A stretch of 26,900 bases of DNA from JAKAXG01 sp035702985 (GCA_035702985.1 DASSZD010000176.1:1-26900); one strand, 5' to 3'; shown: positions 1-8,341, counted from the stretch's first letter. The notes: a model not told the origin generated them from the letters alone. Translations and numbers: made by a program.

Positions 1-657
1 CTGTGGACCTACAGCCCGGCGTCCCCCAGCCCGGCGCTGGGCATGCCCGTGTCCCTGGACAGCTCCAGCCAGAGCCTGACCGACGATCTGTACGCGTGGA
101 GCACCGGTTCCCTGAACCCGGTGTACCCCGGCACCTACGCCAGCATCTTCGCCGGTAGTTGCACCGACGCCGACCCGGCGGGACTGGACAAGAACCTCAA
201 CCCCTTCTACACCAGCGTCACCCCGGCCCCGGTCACCGTGGCCCCCGGCGCACCGACGAGCGCGACAGTCCCGCTGTACCCCCTGAACCTCGAGATCGTC
301 AACGCCGCCGGCCAGCCCGTCACCGACGCGGTGAGCCCGGCGGCCAGCCCGCCGAGCGCCACGGCCGGGGCGACCGGCCTGAGCGGAGGGGGCGCCTGTC
401 CCAACGGTGCACCGATCTACACCCTCAACGCGGTCAGCGCCGCCGGCGGTCTGTCGACCAGCTCCACCGGGGTGGGACTGGGACACCTGGCCATCAGCGT
501 GGTCGTGACCGTCAACGGGGTGCAGGAGGCGGGCAGCGTCAACGTCTGGGTCCGGCCGGACGGGGTCTACTCCGTCAACCCCGATGGCAGCCTGGGCAGC
601 ACCGAGTACTACAGCTTCGGGGGGGCCGGCGGGACCGTGCCGGTGCCGGTCTCGTGA
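1..657 (+). CDS. Secreted/pilus-associated protein, 3' part only
   Basis: The reading frame is open from the first base of the window, so the N-terminus and any prepilin leader lie outside it. The visible 218 residues are rich in Ser, Thr, Gly, Ala and Pro and look like extracellular beta-structure, with a stretch at about residues 82-130 resembling a carboxypeptidase-regulatory/Ig-like module. There is no catalytic motif. Its stop overlaps the GTG start of the next gene, a prepilin-like protein, so the two are probably translationally coupled and belong to the same pilus or pseudopilus. I infer a minor pilin (PilV-like) or a pilus-associated adhesin; the family cannot be fixed from this fragment. 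Confidence 0.6.
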   Translation: MWTYSPASPSPALGMPVSLDSSSQSLTDDLYAWSTGSLNPVYPGTYASIFAGSCTDADPAGLDKNLNPFYTSVTPAPVTVAPGAPTSATVPLYPLNLEIVNAAGQPVTDAVSPAASPPSATAGATGLSGGGACPNGAPIYTLNAVSAAGGLSTSSTGVGLGHLAISVVVTVNGVQEAGSVNVWVRPDGVYSVNPDGSLGSTEYYSFGGAGGTVPVPVS

Positions 658-1382
658 GACGGACCCCCACCCGGGCCAGCAGCCACGACGAGCGGGGGAC
701 CACCCTGATCGAGATGGCGGTGGTCATGCTCATCATGGGCATCGCCGTGCCCCTCATCACCGGTTTCCTCGTGTCGGTCCAGCACCAGGACACCACCATC
801 CAGAGCCGGGGGGCGGCGGTCCAGGAAGCGCAGGTCATGGGAGAAACGCTCAGCCGCCAGGTGCACGCCGCGGCCATCCCGGCCGGAGCGGTGTCGCCCG
901 TAATCACCGCCACCGCCGACGAGCTCGAGTTCTACTCGTCGCTCGGCAACGCCAACGGGCCGACCGAGCTCGATATCCACGCGGTGGCGGCCTGCGGGTC
1001 CTGCAGCTACTACAACCTGGTGGAGGAGGTCCTGCAACCCGGACCCGGACCCACCTACACGGGAAGCCCCCAACGCCAGATCATCGGCACGGGACTGTTG
1101 GTACCTGCCGTGTCGCCCAGCACCGACTGCCCCGCCGCCGGCCCGTCCACCCCGGGGATATTCCAGTACTTCACCCGGTCCGGATCCTGCCTGGCCCTCG
1201 ACACGGCGGTGACGCCCCCGTCCCTCGACACCACCGGCGGCCCCCCGGCCGAGACCGCCCAGGTCGAGAACATCGCCATCAGCCTGACGACCGTCGACTC
1301 GCTCAACGCCGACCACGGCCCGTCGGCCACGGTCACGCTGCAGCTGAGCCTGCCCAACTGGGATTACGCCAATGCTCCCTAG
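654..1382 (+). CDS. Prepilin-type N-methylation protein (minor pilin/pseudopilin, PilW/PulJ-like)
   Basis: The 242-residue product starts at GTG 654, overlapping the upstream stop as GTGA. It has a class III prepilin leader: a short basic N-terminus, Gly15 as the cleavage residue, then TTLIEM with Glu at mature position +5, followed by about 20 hydrophobic residues. This is the signature processed by the prepilin peptidase PilD, and Glu5 is used in assembly with neighbouring pilins. The rest is a globular domain with several cysteines (CGSC near residues 118-121). Its place between two other surface proteins suggests a minor pilin initiating or capping a type IV pilus or type II secretion-like pseudopilus. 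The exact subunit is uncertain. Confidence 0.8.
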   Translation: MRRTPTRASSHDERGTTLIEMAVVMLIMGIAVPLITGFLVSVQHQDTTIQSRGAAVQEAQVMGETLSRQVHAAAIPAGAVSPVITATADELEFYSSLGNANGPTELDIHAVAACGSCSYYNLVEEVLQPGPGPTYTGSPQRQIIGTGLLVPAVSPSTDCPAAGPSTPGIFQYFTRSGSCLALDTAVTPPSLDTTGGPPAETAQVENIAISLTTVDSLNADHGPSATVTLQLSLPNWDYANAP

Positions 1383-2991
1383 CCCCCGGTCCGGCCGGGA
1401 CGGGGTAGCGGCGGCCGCCCACGAGGACCGGGGCTTCGCCATGATCATGACCGTCGTGGTCATCATGATCGTGATGGTCCTGCTGACCGCCATCTTCGAC
1501 CAGGGAATCGAAGGGCTGCCCCTCGCCCGGCAGGCCCAGGACTACCAAGCGGCCCTCCAAGCTGCCAACTCGGGAGTGGAGGACTACATCAACCGGTTGG
1601 ACAACAACACCACCTACTACACCCTGGGCAACAACGACGCCAGCAACCCGGCCATGGAGAACGGCGGCCGGTGGACGACCTGGGCGCCCGTACCGGGCAC
1701 CGCCGTCAACGAGTGGTTCCGCTACGCCGTCGACAACTCGTCGACGGCTCGGACGGGGACGGTCTACCTGACCGTCACGGGCGCGGCCGGCCAGAATCCG
1801 GCCACAGCCGGCGCCCGCTACAGCACCCGGACCATCAAGGAGGGGATCCGGATCTCGGGGTTCACCAGCTTCCTCTACTACACCGACTACGAGATCGTCT
1901 CGCCCACCATGAGCGGCCTGCCGGCCAGTTGCGTGCTCCACGCCTGGGAGTACAACCGCGTCACCGGTGGCTACGGCCCCGACCCCTACAACTGCGCCGG
2001 CGAACTGGTGTACTTCGTCGGCAAGCCGGGCATCCAGGACGGCCTGCACGGCTCGGTGTTCTCCAACGACGAGCTCCACATATGCGGCAACCCGACGTTC
2101 CCGGCCGGCGTGACCACCGCCTACGACCAGGCCACCAACCTGAGCGTGGCCGGCACCAGCTCGTACGGGGGAGCGGGCACGTACTACGGGGACCCGTCGT
2201 GCGCCAACAGCCCCACCTTCGGAGCCCCGCCCGGATGCCAGTCACCCTGCACGCAGCCTGCCGGTGCACCGAACAGCCCGTTCCCGGCGACCAACACCTC
2301 CCTCAAGACCGACATCCCGGCCAGCAACAGCGGGGGAGGGTGCGCCTACGTCGGCCCGATCACCGTGACCCTCGACCCGGTGGGGGGCGCCGGAAGGATG
2401 ACGGTGACTGGCACGGTCGACACGTCGATCACCCCCTCGGGTCAGGTCTGCACCGGAAGCAACATCCCTCTTCCCCCCAACGGCCTCATCTACGACGAGA
2501 ACGGCTCCAGATCGGCCGATGTCACCGTCTCGGGCACCCTGGCCGGGCAGCTGACCATCGGATCCCAGACCAACATCACCGTCGCCGGCAACCTGCTCTA
2601 CAGCGGGGGTCTGACCGGGACGGACATGTTGGGGCTGACCGCCACCAACGACATCGTCCTCAGCCCCCCGATCCGTGACCTGACCATCGACGCCGCCATG
2701 GTGGCACTCAACGACTCGATCTACGTGCAGAACTGGGCCCGGATACCGGTCGAGGGCACCCTCTACGTCAACGGCAGCATGGCCCAGAAGTACCGCGGGC
2801 CCGTGGGCACCTTCACCACCGGCGGCGGGGTGGGACGGATCGCCAGCGGCTACGACAAGGACTACGTCTACGACAGCCGCCTGCAGTTCCAACAGCCGCC
2901 GTACTACACCTCGCCCACGCTGCCCAACTGGGTCAAGTCCAGCTTCAGCGAGTGCAATTCGACGGCCACGCCTGCGGTATCCACCTGCTGA
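1372..2991 (+). CDS. PilX/GspK-like large minor pilin lacking Glu5
   Basis: The product has 539 residues and starts at ATG 1372, overlapping the preceding gene by 11 bp. Residues 20-45 form a prepilin-like leader: Arg20-Gly21-Phe22 followed by a long run of Met, Val, Ile and Leu. The usual Glu at +5 is replaced by Met26. Loss of Glu5 is known in GspK-type tip subunits and in several PilX-like proteins. The large C-terminal part (about residues 180-500) is Gly/Thr/Asn-rich and beta-helical in character, with repeated motifs such as VTVSGTLAG and ITVAGNLLY. It probably sits at the pilus tip and may contact a surface or substrate. It is the last gene of the operon and is followed by a GC-rich hairpin. 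Confidence 0.72.
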   Translation: MLPSPRSGRDGVAAAAHEDRGFAMIMTVVVIMIVMVLLTAIFDQGIEGLPLARQAQDYQAALQAANSGVEDYINRLDNNTTYYTLGNNDASNPAMENGGRWTTWAPVPGTAVNEWFRYAVDNSSTARTGTVYLTVTGAAGQNPATAGARYSTRTIKEGIRISGFTSFLYYTDYEIVSPTMSGLPASCVLHAWEYNRVTGGYGPDPYNCAGELVYFVGKPGIQDGLHGSVFSNDELHICGNPTFPAGVTTAYDQATNLSVAGTSSYGGAGTYYGDPSCANSPTFGAPPGCQSPCTQPAGAPNSPFPATNTSLKTDIPASNSGGGCAYVGPITVTLDPVGGAGRMTVTGTVDTSITPSGQVCTGSNIPLPPNGLIYDENGSRSADVTVSGTLAGQLTIGSQTNITVAGNLLYSGGLTGTDMLGLTATNDIVLSPPIRDLTIDAAMVALNDSIYVQNWARIPVEGTLYVNGSMAQKYRGPVGTFTTGGGVGRIASGYDKDYVYDSRLQFQQPPYYTSPTLPNWVKSSFSECNSTATPAVSTC

Positions 2992-2995
2992 GGGG

Positions 2996-3020
2996 GACCG
3001 GCCGCCGGGCGGCGGCGGTC
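2996..3020. terminator. GC-rich hairpin between convergent genes
   Basis: Inverted repeat GACCG-(G)-CCGCC / GGCGG-CGGTC with a GGGC loop and one bulged G. It lies exactly between the converging pilin operon and the aldehyde dehydrogenase gene. There is no T-tract, so it would be a bidirectional, Rho-assisted or high-GC type terminator. Confidence 0.5.
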
Positions 3021-4581
3021 AGCGCCCGGGGAGAAGCGAGTAGTCCGGGAAGTTGCCGTACAGGCGCTCGGAGGGCCCGTCGGGGCCGTAGGTGACGGCG
3101 TGGACCAGGAGGTCGCCGCCGACGAAGGCCCCCTTCCAGGAGTGCCCGAGCCCCCCGAAGACCTCCTCCCGGTCGCCCCGGCTGCGGGGCTTGTTGACCC
3201 CGATCTTGAACGCCTGGACCTGCTCCGCCACCCGGTCGGCGAAGTCCAGGTCGTCGGTGGCGATCGACGACACCAGGGAGCCGTTGCTGGCGTTCATGGC
3301 GGCGAGCAGTTCCGACTCGGTGTCGACTATCACCACCGAGTCCAGCGGCCCGAACGGCTCGGCGTGGTGCAGGGACCAGTTGGCGGCCGGCTGCAGCACG
3401 CAGGCCGGGGCGACGTAGGCGGAGGTGTCCTGGGCGTCGAGGAAGGAGCCGTCCCCCAGGTTGCCCCGGTACAGCGGGATGCCCCCGCCGCGCAGCGCCT
3501 CGTCGAACTGGTTGACCAGGCTGGTCGCCTTGGTGGCGTGGATCACCGGGCCGAAGTCCAGGTCCGGCAGCGGCTCCTCGGGAGCGTGGACGGCCAGGGG
3601 GTGGCCGAAACGCAGCGACCTGACCACCGGGAGGTAGGTGTCGAGGAACGCCGGGAACAGCCGCCGCTGCACCACGTAGCGGGGATAGGCGGTGCAGCGC
3701 TGCTTGGCGTACTCGAACCCCTTGCGCAGGTGCTGGGCCAGCAGGTGCCACTGGCTGAAATCCCAGATGCCCCAGGTGTTGAGCCCCTCCTGCTCGAGCA
3801 TGTGCCGCCGGCCGGTGTCGGCCAGCGAAACCGCCGCCTTGCGGCCGTTGGCCCGCCCGCCGACGAACGCCAGCGCCCCCAACCCGTCCGAGCGGATCAG
3901 CACCTCGCCCAGGTGGCTGCCCACCCCGGACAGCAGGGTGACGGGCAGGTCGGCCCGCTTCATCAGGGCGTGGGCCAGGGTCAGGGTGTGGAACCCGCCC
4001 TGGCTGGGGGTCTTGGCGACCACCGCGTTGCCGGCCAGCAGCTGCACCAGCTCGGCGTGCACCTGCACGCTCATGGGGTAATTCCAGCTGGCGATGTTGG
4101 ACACCGGGCCCGGCAGGGGCGTGCGCTGGCCGGCGCTCCCCACGGCCAGCTGCCGTTCGATCTCACCCACGTACCAGCGCACGCCGTCCAGGCACCGGTC
4201 CACGTCGGCGCAGGCCAGGCGCCACGGCTTGCCGATCTCCCACACCAGGAGCAGGGCCAGGAGGTCCCGGTGCTCGGTCAGGGCGTCCACCGCGGCGGTC
4301 ACCCGGGCCCGGCGCTCATCCAGGTCCACCTGGCTCCACTTGGCGTGCTCGGCGCAGGCGAAGCGGACCGACTCCACCGCCTCGTCGTAGTCCACCCGGG
4401 GCGGCCCGGGGATGGGGGTGCCGTCCACCGGGTTGACGTGATCGCCGGGGATCCCCACCCGCCGCCACTCGCCTCTGGTCAGGTTACGCAACCGGTCGGA
4501 GTCGAAGGCCTCGGGCGCCACCGATACGCAGTGCGCGTAGGTCTCCCACCAAGAGGTACCCGGTTTCAGTGAGAGTGCCAT
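3019..4581 (-). CDS. Atypical aldehyde dehydrogenase family protein
   Basis: The 520-residue product matches the length and fold order of the NAD(P)-dependent aldehyde dehydrogenase superfamily. The oxyanion Asn is seen as SWNYP (Asn167), the cofactor-binding Lys as VVAKTPSQ (Lys190), a general-base Glu in LEQEGLN (Glu263 or Glu265), and the nucleophile in KQRCTAYPR (Cys296). Several usual signatures are altered: the ELGGK motif is EQEGLN and the FTGS loop is FVGG. This marks it as a divergent subgroup with unknown aldehyde substrate. The first 60 residues are an extension before the normal start of the fold. It is transcribed away from nagA. Upstream there is no ribosome site, but a -10 box 6 nt before ATG suggests a leaderless mRNA. 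Confidence 0.8.
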   Translation of the reverse strand: MALSLKPGTSWWETYAHCVSVAPEAFDSDRLRNLTRGEWRRVGIPGDHVNPVDGTPIPGPPRVDYDEAVESVRFACAEHAKWSQVDLDERRARVTAAVDALTEHRDLLALLLVWEIGKPWRLACADVDRCLDGVRWYVGEIERQLAVGSAGQRTPLPGPVSNIASWNYPMSVQVHAELVQLLAGNAVVAKTPSQGGFHTLTLAHALMKRADLPVTLLSGVGSHLGEVLIRSDGLGALAFVGGRANGRKAAVSLADTGRRHMLEQEGLNTWGIWDFSQWHLLAQHLRKGFEYAKQRCTAYPRYVVQRRLFPAFLDTYLPVVRSLRFGHPLAVHAPEEPLPDLDFGPVIHATKATSLVNQFDEALRGGGIPLYRGNLGDGSFLDAQDTSAYVAPACVLQPAANWSLHHAEPFGPLDSVVIVDTESELLAAMNASNGSLVSSIATDDLDFADRVAEQVQAFKIGVNKPRSRGDREEVFGGLGHSWKGAFVGGDLLVHAVTYGPDGPSERLYGNFPDYSLLPGR

Positions 4582-4587
4582 TTGTAA

Positions 4588-4617
4588 ACGCTAGCAACGA
4601 CCATCAGGGTCGTCCAA
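4588..4617 (-). promoter_or_regulatory. Leaderless promoter of the aldehyde dehydrogenase gene with operator-like repeat
   Basis: Reading the minus strand: -35 TTGGAC (4617-4612), an 18-nt spacer, -10 TAGCGT (4593-4588), then 6 nt and the ATG at 4581. The inverted repeat ACGACC-N5-GGTCGT (4597-4613) lies almost wholly inside the spacer, where a bound repressor would block RNA polymerase. The boxes are read by eye, and the leaderless start is inferred. Confidence 0.5.
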
Positions 4618-4717
4618 CTGACCCGGTAGCGTCGACCTCGCAGCCGCCGCCACCAATTTCGACCAAGGGGGATACCGGCATGCACACCGCATTCGCCCGC
4701 CGCCCGAGGCCGGGGCC

Positions 4718-5842
4718 TTGCTGATCGCCGCCGGAACATTGCTGACCCCGTCCCGGCGCATCAGCCCCGGATGGCTGTCGGTTCGCGATGGCCGTATCAC
4801 CGCGATCGGGCCCGGCGACCCGCCGGGACACTCCGATCACGATTTCCGGCCGTACACGGTCGCTCCCGGTTTCGTGGACATCCACGTACACGGCGGGGGC
4901 GGACGGTCGTTCGATGAGAACGACGCGGCGGCGGCCGAGGCCGTGGTGGCCGCCCACCGCGATCACGGCACCACCACCATGGTGGCCAGCCTGGTGAGCG
5001 CCCCGCTCGACGAGCTCGTCTACGGGCTGCACACCTACCGCCCGCTGGTGGAGGCCGGCCTCCTGGCGGGCGTCCATCTGGAGGGCCCGTTCCTGTCGGA
5101 CGAGTATGCCGGCGCCCACCCGGCCCACCATCTGCGACCGCCCGACCCCGATGCCCTGGGCCGCGTTCTCGACGCCGGCCGGGGTGTGCTGGCCATGATC
5201 ACCCTGGCCCCCGAGCTCGACGGGGGCATGGCCGCCGTCCGGGCGGTCCGGGCGGCCGGCGTGGTGGCCGCCATCGGCCACACGGCCGCCACGTACGAGC
5301 AGGCGGCCGCCGCCATCGACGCCGGAGCCACCCTTGCGACCCACCTGTGCAACGCCATGCCCCCCTTCCACCACCGCCGGCCCGGTCCCGTCCCGGCGTG
5401 CCTGGAAGACGCCCGGATGGCGGTGGAGGTGATCGCCGACGGGGTCCATCTGCACCCGGCCACCCTGACGTTGCTGGCCCGGGCGGCCGGCCCCGACCGG
5501 CTGGTGATGGTGTCGGACGCCATCGCGGCCGCCGCCTGCGGGGACGGCACCTACGCACTCGGTGGACAGCGCGTCGAGGTCCGCTCGGGCCGGGCGGTGG
5601 TGGCCGGGACCGACGTCCTGGCCGGCAGCACGCTCACCCTCGATGCGGCTCTGCGCCAGGCGGTGGCCGCCGGTATCGATCCCGCCGCGGCGATGGCCGC
5701 GCTCACCGCCAACCCGGCCCGGGTCCTCGGCCTGGTTGACCGCGGCAGGCTGGCCGTAGGTGCTCGCGCCGATCTGGTCGTGCTTTCGGAAGACCTCGAG
5801 GTCCGGGCGGTGATGACCGGCGGCGAGCTGCCGAGGGCCTGA
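4718..5842 (+). CDS. nagA: N-acetylglucosamine-6-phosphate deacetylase
   Basis: NagA removes the acetyl group from GlcNAc-6-phosphate, giving glucosamine-6-phosphate and acetate in cytosolic amino-sugar and cell-wall recycling. The 374-residue product has the amidohydrolase landmarks: DIHVHGGGG (His56, His58), HLEGPF (Glu122), IGHTAAT (His188), THLCNAM (His209) and the catalytic Asp in VSDAIA (Asp267), plus the C-terminal GSTLTLDAALR segment. The start is TTG 4718: the frame is open further upstream but contains no ATG or GTG, and MLIAAGTLLTP matches the family N-terminus. GAGGCCGGGG just upstream may serve as ribosome site. No other nag gene (nagB, a PTS or a GlcNAc kinase) is adjacent, so it appears to act alone here. 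Confidence 0.92.
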   Translation: MLIAAGTLLTPSRRISPGWLSVRDGRITAIGPGDPPGHSDHDFRPYTVAPGFVDIHVHGGGGRSFDENDAAAAEAVVAAHRDHGTTTMVASLVSAPLDELVYGLHTYRPLVEAGLLAGVHLEGPFLSDEYAGAHPAHHLRPPDPDALGRVLDAGRGVLAMITLAPELDGGMAAVRAVRAAGVVAAIGHTAATYEQAAAAIDAGATLATHLCNAMPPFHHRRPGPVPACLEDARMAVEVIADGVHLHPATLTLLARAAGPDRLVMVSDAIAAAACGDGTYALGGQRVEVRSGRAVVAGTDVLAGSTLTLDAALRQAVAAGIDPAAAMAALTANPARVLGLVDRGRLAVGARADLVVLSEDLEVRAVMTGGELPRA

Positions 5843-5859
5843 GACCGGGGGCGGCTGAC

Positions 5860-5873
5860 GTCCGGACCCGGAC
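5860..5873. terminator. Short hairpin after nagA
   Basis: Perfect inverted repeat GTCCGG-AC-CCGGAC 18 nt after the nagA stop. The loop is very short and no T-tract follows, so it is only a weak terminator candidate. Confidence 0.25.
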
Positions 5874-5897
5874 CCCGACGATGTGTTGTCACCTCTC

Positions 5898-5926
5898 TTG
5901 CAACATTAATGATCAGTCGTTATGTT
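5898..5926 (+). promoter_or_regulatory. Promoter/operator copy A (nitroreductase-TetR-P450 operon)
   Basis: -35 TTGCAA (5898-5903), 17-nt spacer, -10 TATGTT (5921-5926), then 6 nt to GTG 5933, as in a leaderless transcript. The spacer contains an imperfect palindrome with half-sites AATGA and TCGTT around TGATC. An outer repeat AACAT/ATGTT spans 5902-5926. A matching element, 20 of 29 positions identical, stands before the SnoaL-like gene at 9883-9911. The TetR protein encoded in this operon is the natural candidate to bind both. Confidence 0.6.
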
Positions 5927-5932
5927 ACGTCG

Positions 5933-6553
5933 GTGGACGTCTTCGCGGCCATGGGCACCTGCCGGGCCATGCGCCAGCTCAAACCCGATCCGGTCCCGCC
6001 CGAGCTGCTGGACCGCATCCTGTGGGCCGCCACCAGAGCGCCCAGCCCGGGCAACTCGCAGGGCTGGGACTTCGTCGTGGTGGACGATCCCGATCCGAAG
6101 AGGCGCATCGCCGCCGCCATCAGCGCGGCCATGGCGGCCCGGGTGGCGGCCATGCCCCGCCCCGACCGCACCGCCCGTCTGATGCTCGACGGCACGGAAC
6201 GCCTGATCGCCACCCTGGACCGGGCCCCGGTGATCGTGTTCGTGACCGGGCCGGTGATCTACCCGCCGCAGGCGCCGCGGGAGCAGTTCACGTGGTCGGC
6301 CCTGTACCCGGCCGCCCAGAACATCCTGCTGGCGGCCCGGGCCGTCGGGCTGGGCTCCACGTTCACGACGCTGCACACGACGGCGGAGCCGACCATCCGC
6401 CAGGTGCTGGGGATACCCGACGAGATCCGCATGGCGGCCATGATCCCCATCGGCTGGCCCGACGCCGCCTTCGGCCCCGTCAAGCGGCGCCCGGTCGAGG
6501 ACTTCGTGCACCGCAACCGGTGGGAGGGGATCAAGCGTGCCGACCGCGTCTGA
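5933..6553 (+). CDS. Nitroreductase family FMN oxidoreductase
   Basis: The 206-residue product fits the nitroreductase fold, which binds FMN and reduces nitro, quinone or flavin-type substrates with NAD(P)H. Landmarks are the N-terminal MRQLKPDPVP, ATRAPSPGNSQGWDFVVV (flavin-contacting region), the SALYPAAQNILLAARAVGLGSTFTT helix and a C-terminal PIGWP. I place the start at GTG 5933 because the family usually begins MDVFxAMxTxRAMR and because a -10 box lies 6 nt upstream; the earlier ATG at 5909 lies inside the promoter and has no ribosome site. It is the first gene of a TetR-P450-LLM operon and overlaps the TetR gene by 17 bp. The substrate is unknown. Confidence 0.82.
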   Translation: MDVFAAMGTCRAMRQLKPDPVPPELLDRILWAATRAPSPGNSQGWDFVVVDDPDPKRRIAAAISAAMAARVAAMPRPDRTARLMLDGTERLIATLDRAPVIVFVTGPVIYPPQAPREQFTWSALYPAAQNILLAARAVGLGSTFTTLHTTAEPTIRQVLGIPDEIRMAAMIPIGWPDAAFGPVKRRPVEDFVHRNRWEGIKRADRV

Positions 6554-7124
6554 CCAGCGCCGGCTGGGCCGCCCCCCGCTGGTGGACGGCGACGGCCGGG
6601 CGACCGCCGAGCGGCTCCTGGCCGCGGCTGCGGCGGCCTGCGCCGAGCGGGGGTTCGAGGCGGTGACCCTCGCCGACGTGGCCCGCCGGGCCGGGGTCTC
6701 GGCGCCGGCGATCTACAACCACTACGGCGCCAAGGCCCAGCTGCTGGTGGCCGCCGGCCGCTGGGCCCTGGACCGGCTGTCGCCGGCGGACAGCGAGCGG
6801 ATGAGCCCCCGGGCCGTGGCCCGGGCGTTCCTCGAACCGTCGTTCGCCGAGACCCGGCGCCTGATCCTGGAGCTCCATCTGGCCGGCCAGCGCCACCCCG
6901 ATGTGGCAGAGCTGGTACGGGCCTGGAACGACGAGCACGCCGCGGTGCTGGCCCGGCGGTTCCCGGGCCCCGACTCGCCGGCCCGGGTCGCCACGTTCTT
7001 CGCCCTGCTGCTGGGCCTCTGCCACCTGGATTCCCTCGGCTCCATCGGCGCCGGGCCGGGCGCGGTGCAGGAGCGGGTCTTCGCCATGGTGGACACCCTT
7101 TTTCCCGAGGAGCCGACCGGATGA
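6537..7124 (+). CDS. TetR family transcriptional regulator
   Basis: The 195-residue protein has a TetR N-terminal DNA-binding domain at about residues 19-65: an alanine-rich helix, then FEAVTLADVARRAGVSAPAIYNHYGAKAQL, the helix-turn-helix with the typical YxHYxxKxxL ending. The C-terminal ligand and dimer domain is not recognisable by eye, as is usual. The GTG start at 6537 lies inside the end of the nitroreductase gene and is preceded by GGGAGGGG at good spacing. Its stop overlaps the P450 start as ATGA. Being inside the operon, it probably controls its own expression, and the twin elements at 5898-5926 and 9883-9911 are candidate operators (inference). Confidence 0.9.
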   Translation: MPTASDQRRLGRPPLVDGDGRATAERLLAAAAAACAERGFEAVTLADVARRAGVSAPAIYNHYGAKAQLLVAAGRWALDRLSPADSERMSPRAVARAFLEPSFAETRRLILELHLAGQRHPDVAELVRAWNDEHAAVLARRFPGPDSPARVATFFALLLGLCHLDSLGSIGAGPGAVQERVFAMVDTLFPEEPTG

Positions 7125-8335
7125 GCACCGACGCCACCAGTGTGGACTTCAGCCTGGTCTCCGAGTCGTTCCAGGCCGACCCCCCGGCGACGTTCGCCCG
7201 CCTGCGGGAGCGCTGCCCGGTGCACCACACCACCGTCCCGGCGCCGCACTACTCCCTGTCCCGGGAGGCCGACGTGACCGGCGCCCTACGGGACCACGAG
7301 CTGTGGTCCTCGGCCGCCGGTCCCGGCCTGGCCCACGCCGAAGCGGGCCGGGGGGTGCTGGTCTCGAGCGACCCGCCGGTGCACACCGAGGAGCGCCTGG
7401 CCATCTCCCGGGCGTTCAGGCCCTCGGTGCTCGAGGCCATGGAGCCGGACATCCGGGCGCTGGTCGACGGGTTGATGGACGGGATCGTCGAACGGGGCCG
7501 GGGTGACCTGATCGCCGACCTGGCGTCGCCCATCCCGCTCGCGGTCATGTGCTGGCTGCTCGGCACCCCGGTCGAGGACATCCCGCGGTTCCGGTCCTGG
7601 GTGCTGCCCATGGCCGAGGCCGTCTCCATGGTCGGCGGCCACCAGGCCAACGAGGCGGTGGTCGCCGCCTACGAGCAGTTCTACGCCTACTTCGGCCCGC
7701 ACATCCAGGCCCGGGCGGCCGCCATCGCCTCCGGTCAGACCGTCCCCCCGGACCTGCTCACCCGCCTGCTGACCGTCGTGCGCGCCGGGCGCAGCCTGTC
7801 GCACCAGCAGGTCCTGGGCTTCTGCCAGTTCCTGCTGGTGGCCGGCTCCGAGACGACCACCCTGCTGATCGGCAACGTGGTGCACCGCCTCATGCAGCAC
7901 CCCGACCAGATGGCCCTGGTGCGGGCCGACCGGAGCCTGGTGCCGGCGGCCATCGAGGAGAGCCTGCGCTTCGACAGCCCGGTCCATGGCCTGTTCCGGA
8001 CCAACACCCGGCCCGTGGGCCTGCACGGGGTGCAGATACCGGCCGGGTCCAAGGTGTACATGCTGTTCGGGTCGGCGAACCGCGACCCGGAGGCCTGGGA
8101 CGATCCCGACCGTTTCGACGTCACCCGGGACCCGGCCGACCTCCGCAAACGCCACGCCGCATTCGGGGTGGGCATCCATTACTGCCTGGGCGCACCGCTG
8201 TCGCGCATCGAAGCCCGCCTCGCCCTCGACGCGGTGATCGACCGCATGCCGAACCTGCGGCCCGACGGCGACCCCACCGGGGTCAAGGCCGGCGTGCTCA
8301 ACGGGTTCGAGACGCTGCCGGTGCGCTGGGACTGA
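7121..8335 (+). CDS. Cytochrome P450
   Basis: This is a soluble bacterial-type P450 of 404 residues. Landmarks: the I-helix oxygen-activation motif GSETTT, the K-helix ExxR (Glu280 to Arg283), and the heme loop FGVGIHYCLGAPLSRIEA with the axial Cys355. It would hydroxylate or epoxidise a hydrophobic substrate using electrons from a ferredoxin and reductase; neither partner gene is nearby. It starts at ATG 7121, overlapping the TetR stop, and is followed after 6 nt by an LLM oxidoreductase gene. The LAVMCWLLGTP and RLALDAVIDRMPNL segments resemble CYP families used in terpenoid, steroid or fatty-acid oxidation, but the substrate cannot be called. Confidence 0.93.
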   Translation: MSTDATSVDFSLVSESFQADPPATFARLRERCPVHHTTVPAPHYSLSREADVTGALRDHELWSSAAGPGLAHAEAGRGVLVSSDPPVHTEERLAISRAFRPSVLEAMEPDIRALVDGLMDGIVERGRGDLIADLASPIPLAVMCWLLGTPVEDIPRFRSWVLPMAEAVSMVGGHQANEAVVAAYEQFYAYFGPHIQARAAAIASGQTVPPDLLTRLLTVVRAGRSLSHQQVLGFCQFLLVAGSETTTLLIGNVVHRLMQHPDQMALVRADRSLVPAAIEESLRFDSPVHGLFRTNTRPVGLHGVQIPAGSKVYMLFGSANRDPEAWDDPDRFDVTRDPADLRKRHAAFGVGIHYCLGAPLSRIEARLALDAVIDRMPNLRPDGDPTGVKAGVLNGFETLPVRWD

Positions 8336-8341
8336 CCGCTG

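Noticed and set aside
1441..1480. Repetitive ATGATC/GTCGTGGTCATC run looking like a repeat or operator
   Set aside because: It encodes the hydrophobic Met/Val/Ile prepilin segment; the repeat follows from codon choice.
609..1493. Long minus-strand open frame of 294 codons opposite the pilin genes
   Set aside because: It is a GC-rich antisense shadow with low-complexity composition; the + strand has the prepilin motif and coupled overlaps.
3100..4572. 490-codon + frame opposite the aldehyde dehydrogenase gene
   Set aside because: It mirrors the ALDH frame, has no recognisable domain, and ALDH catalytic residues lie on the other strand.
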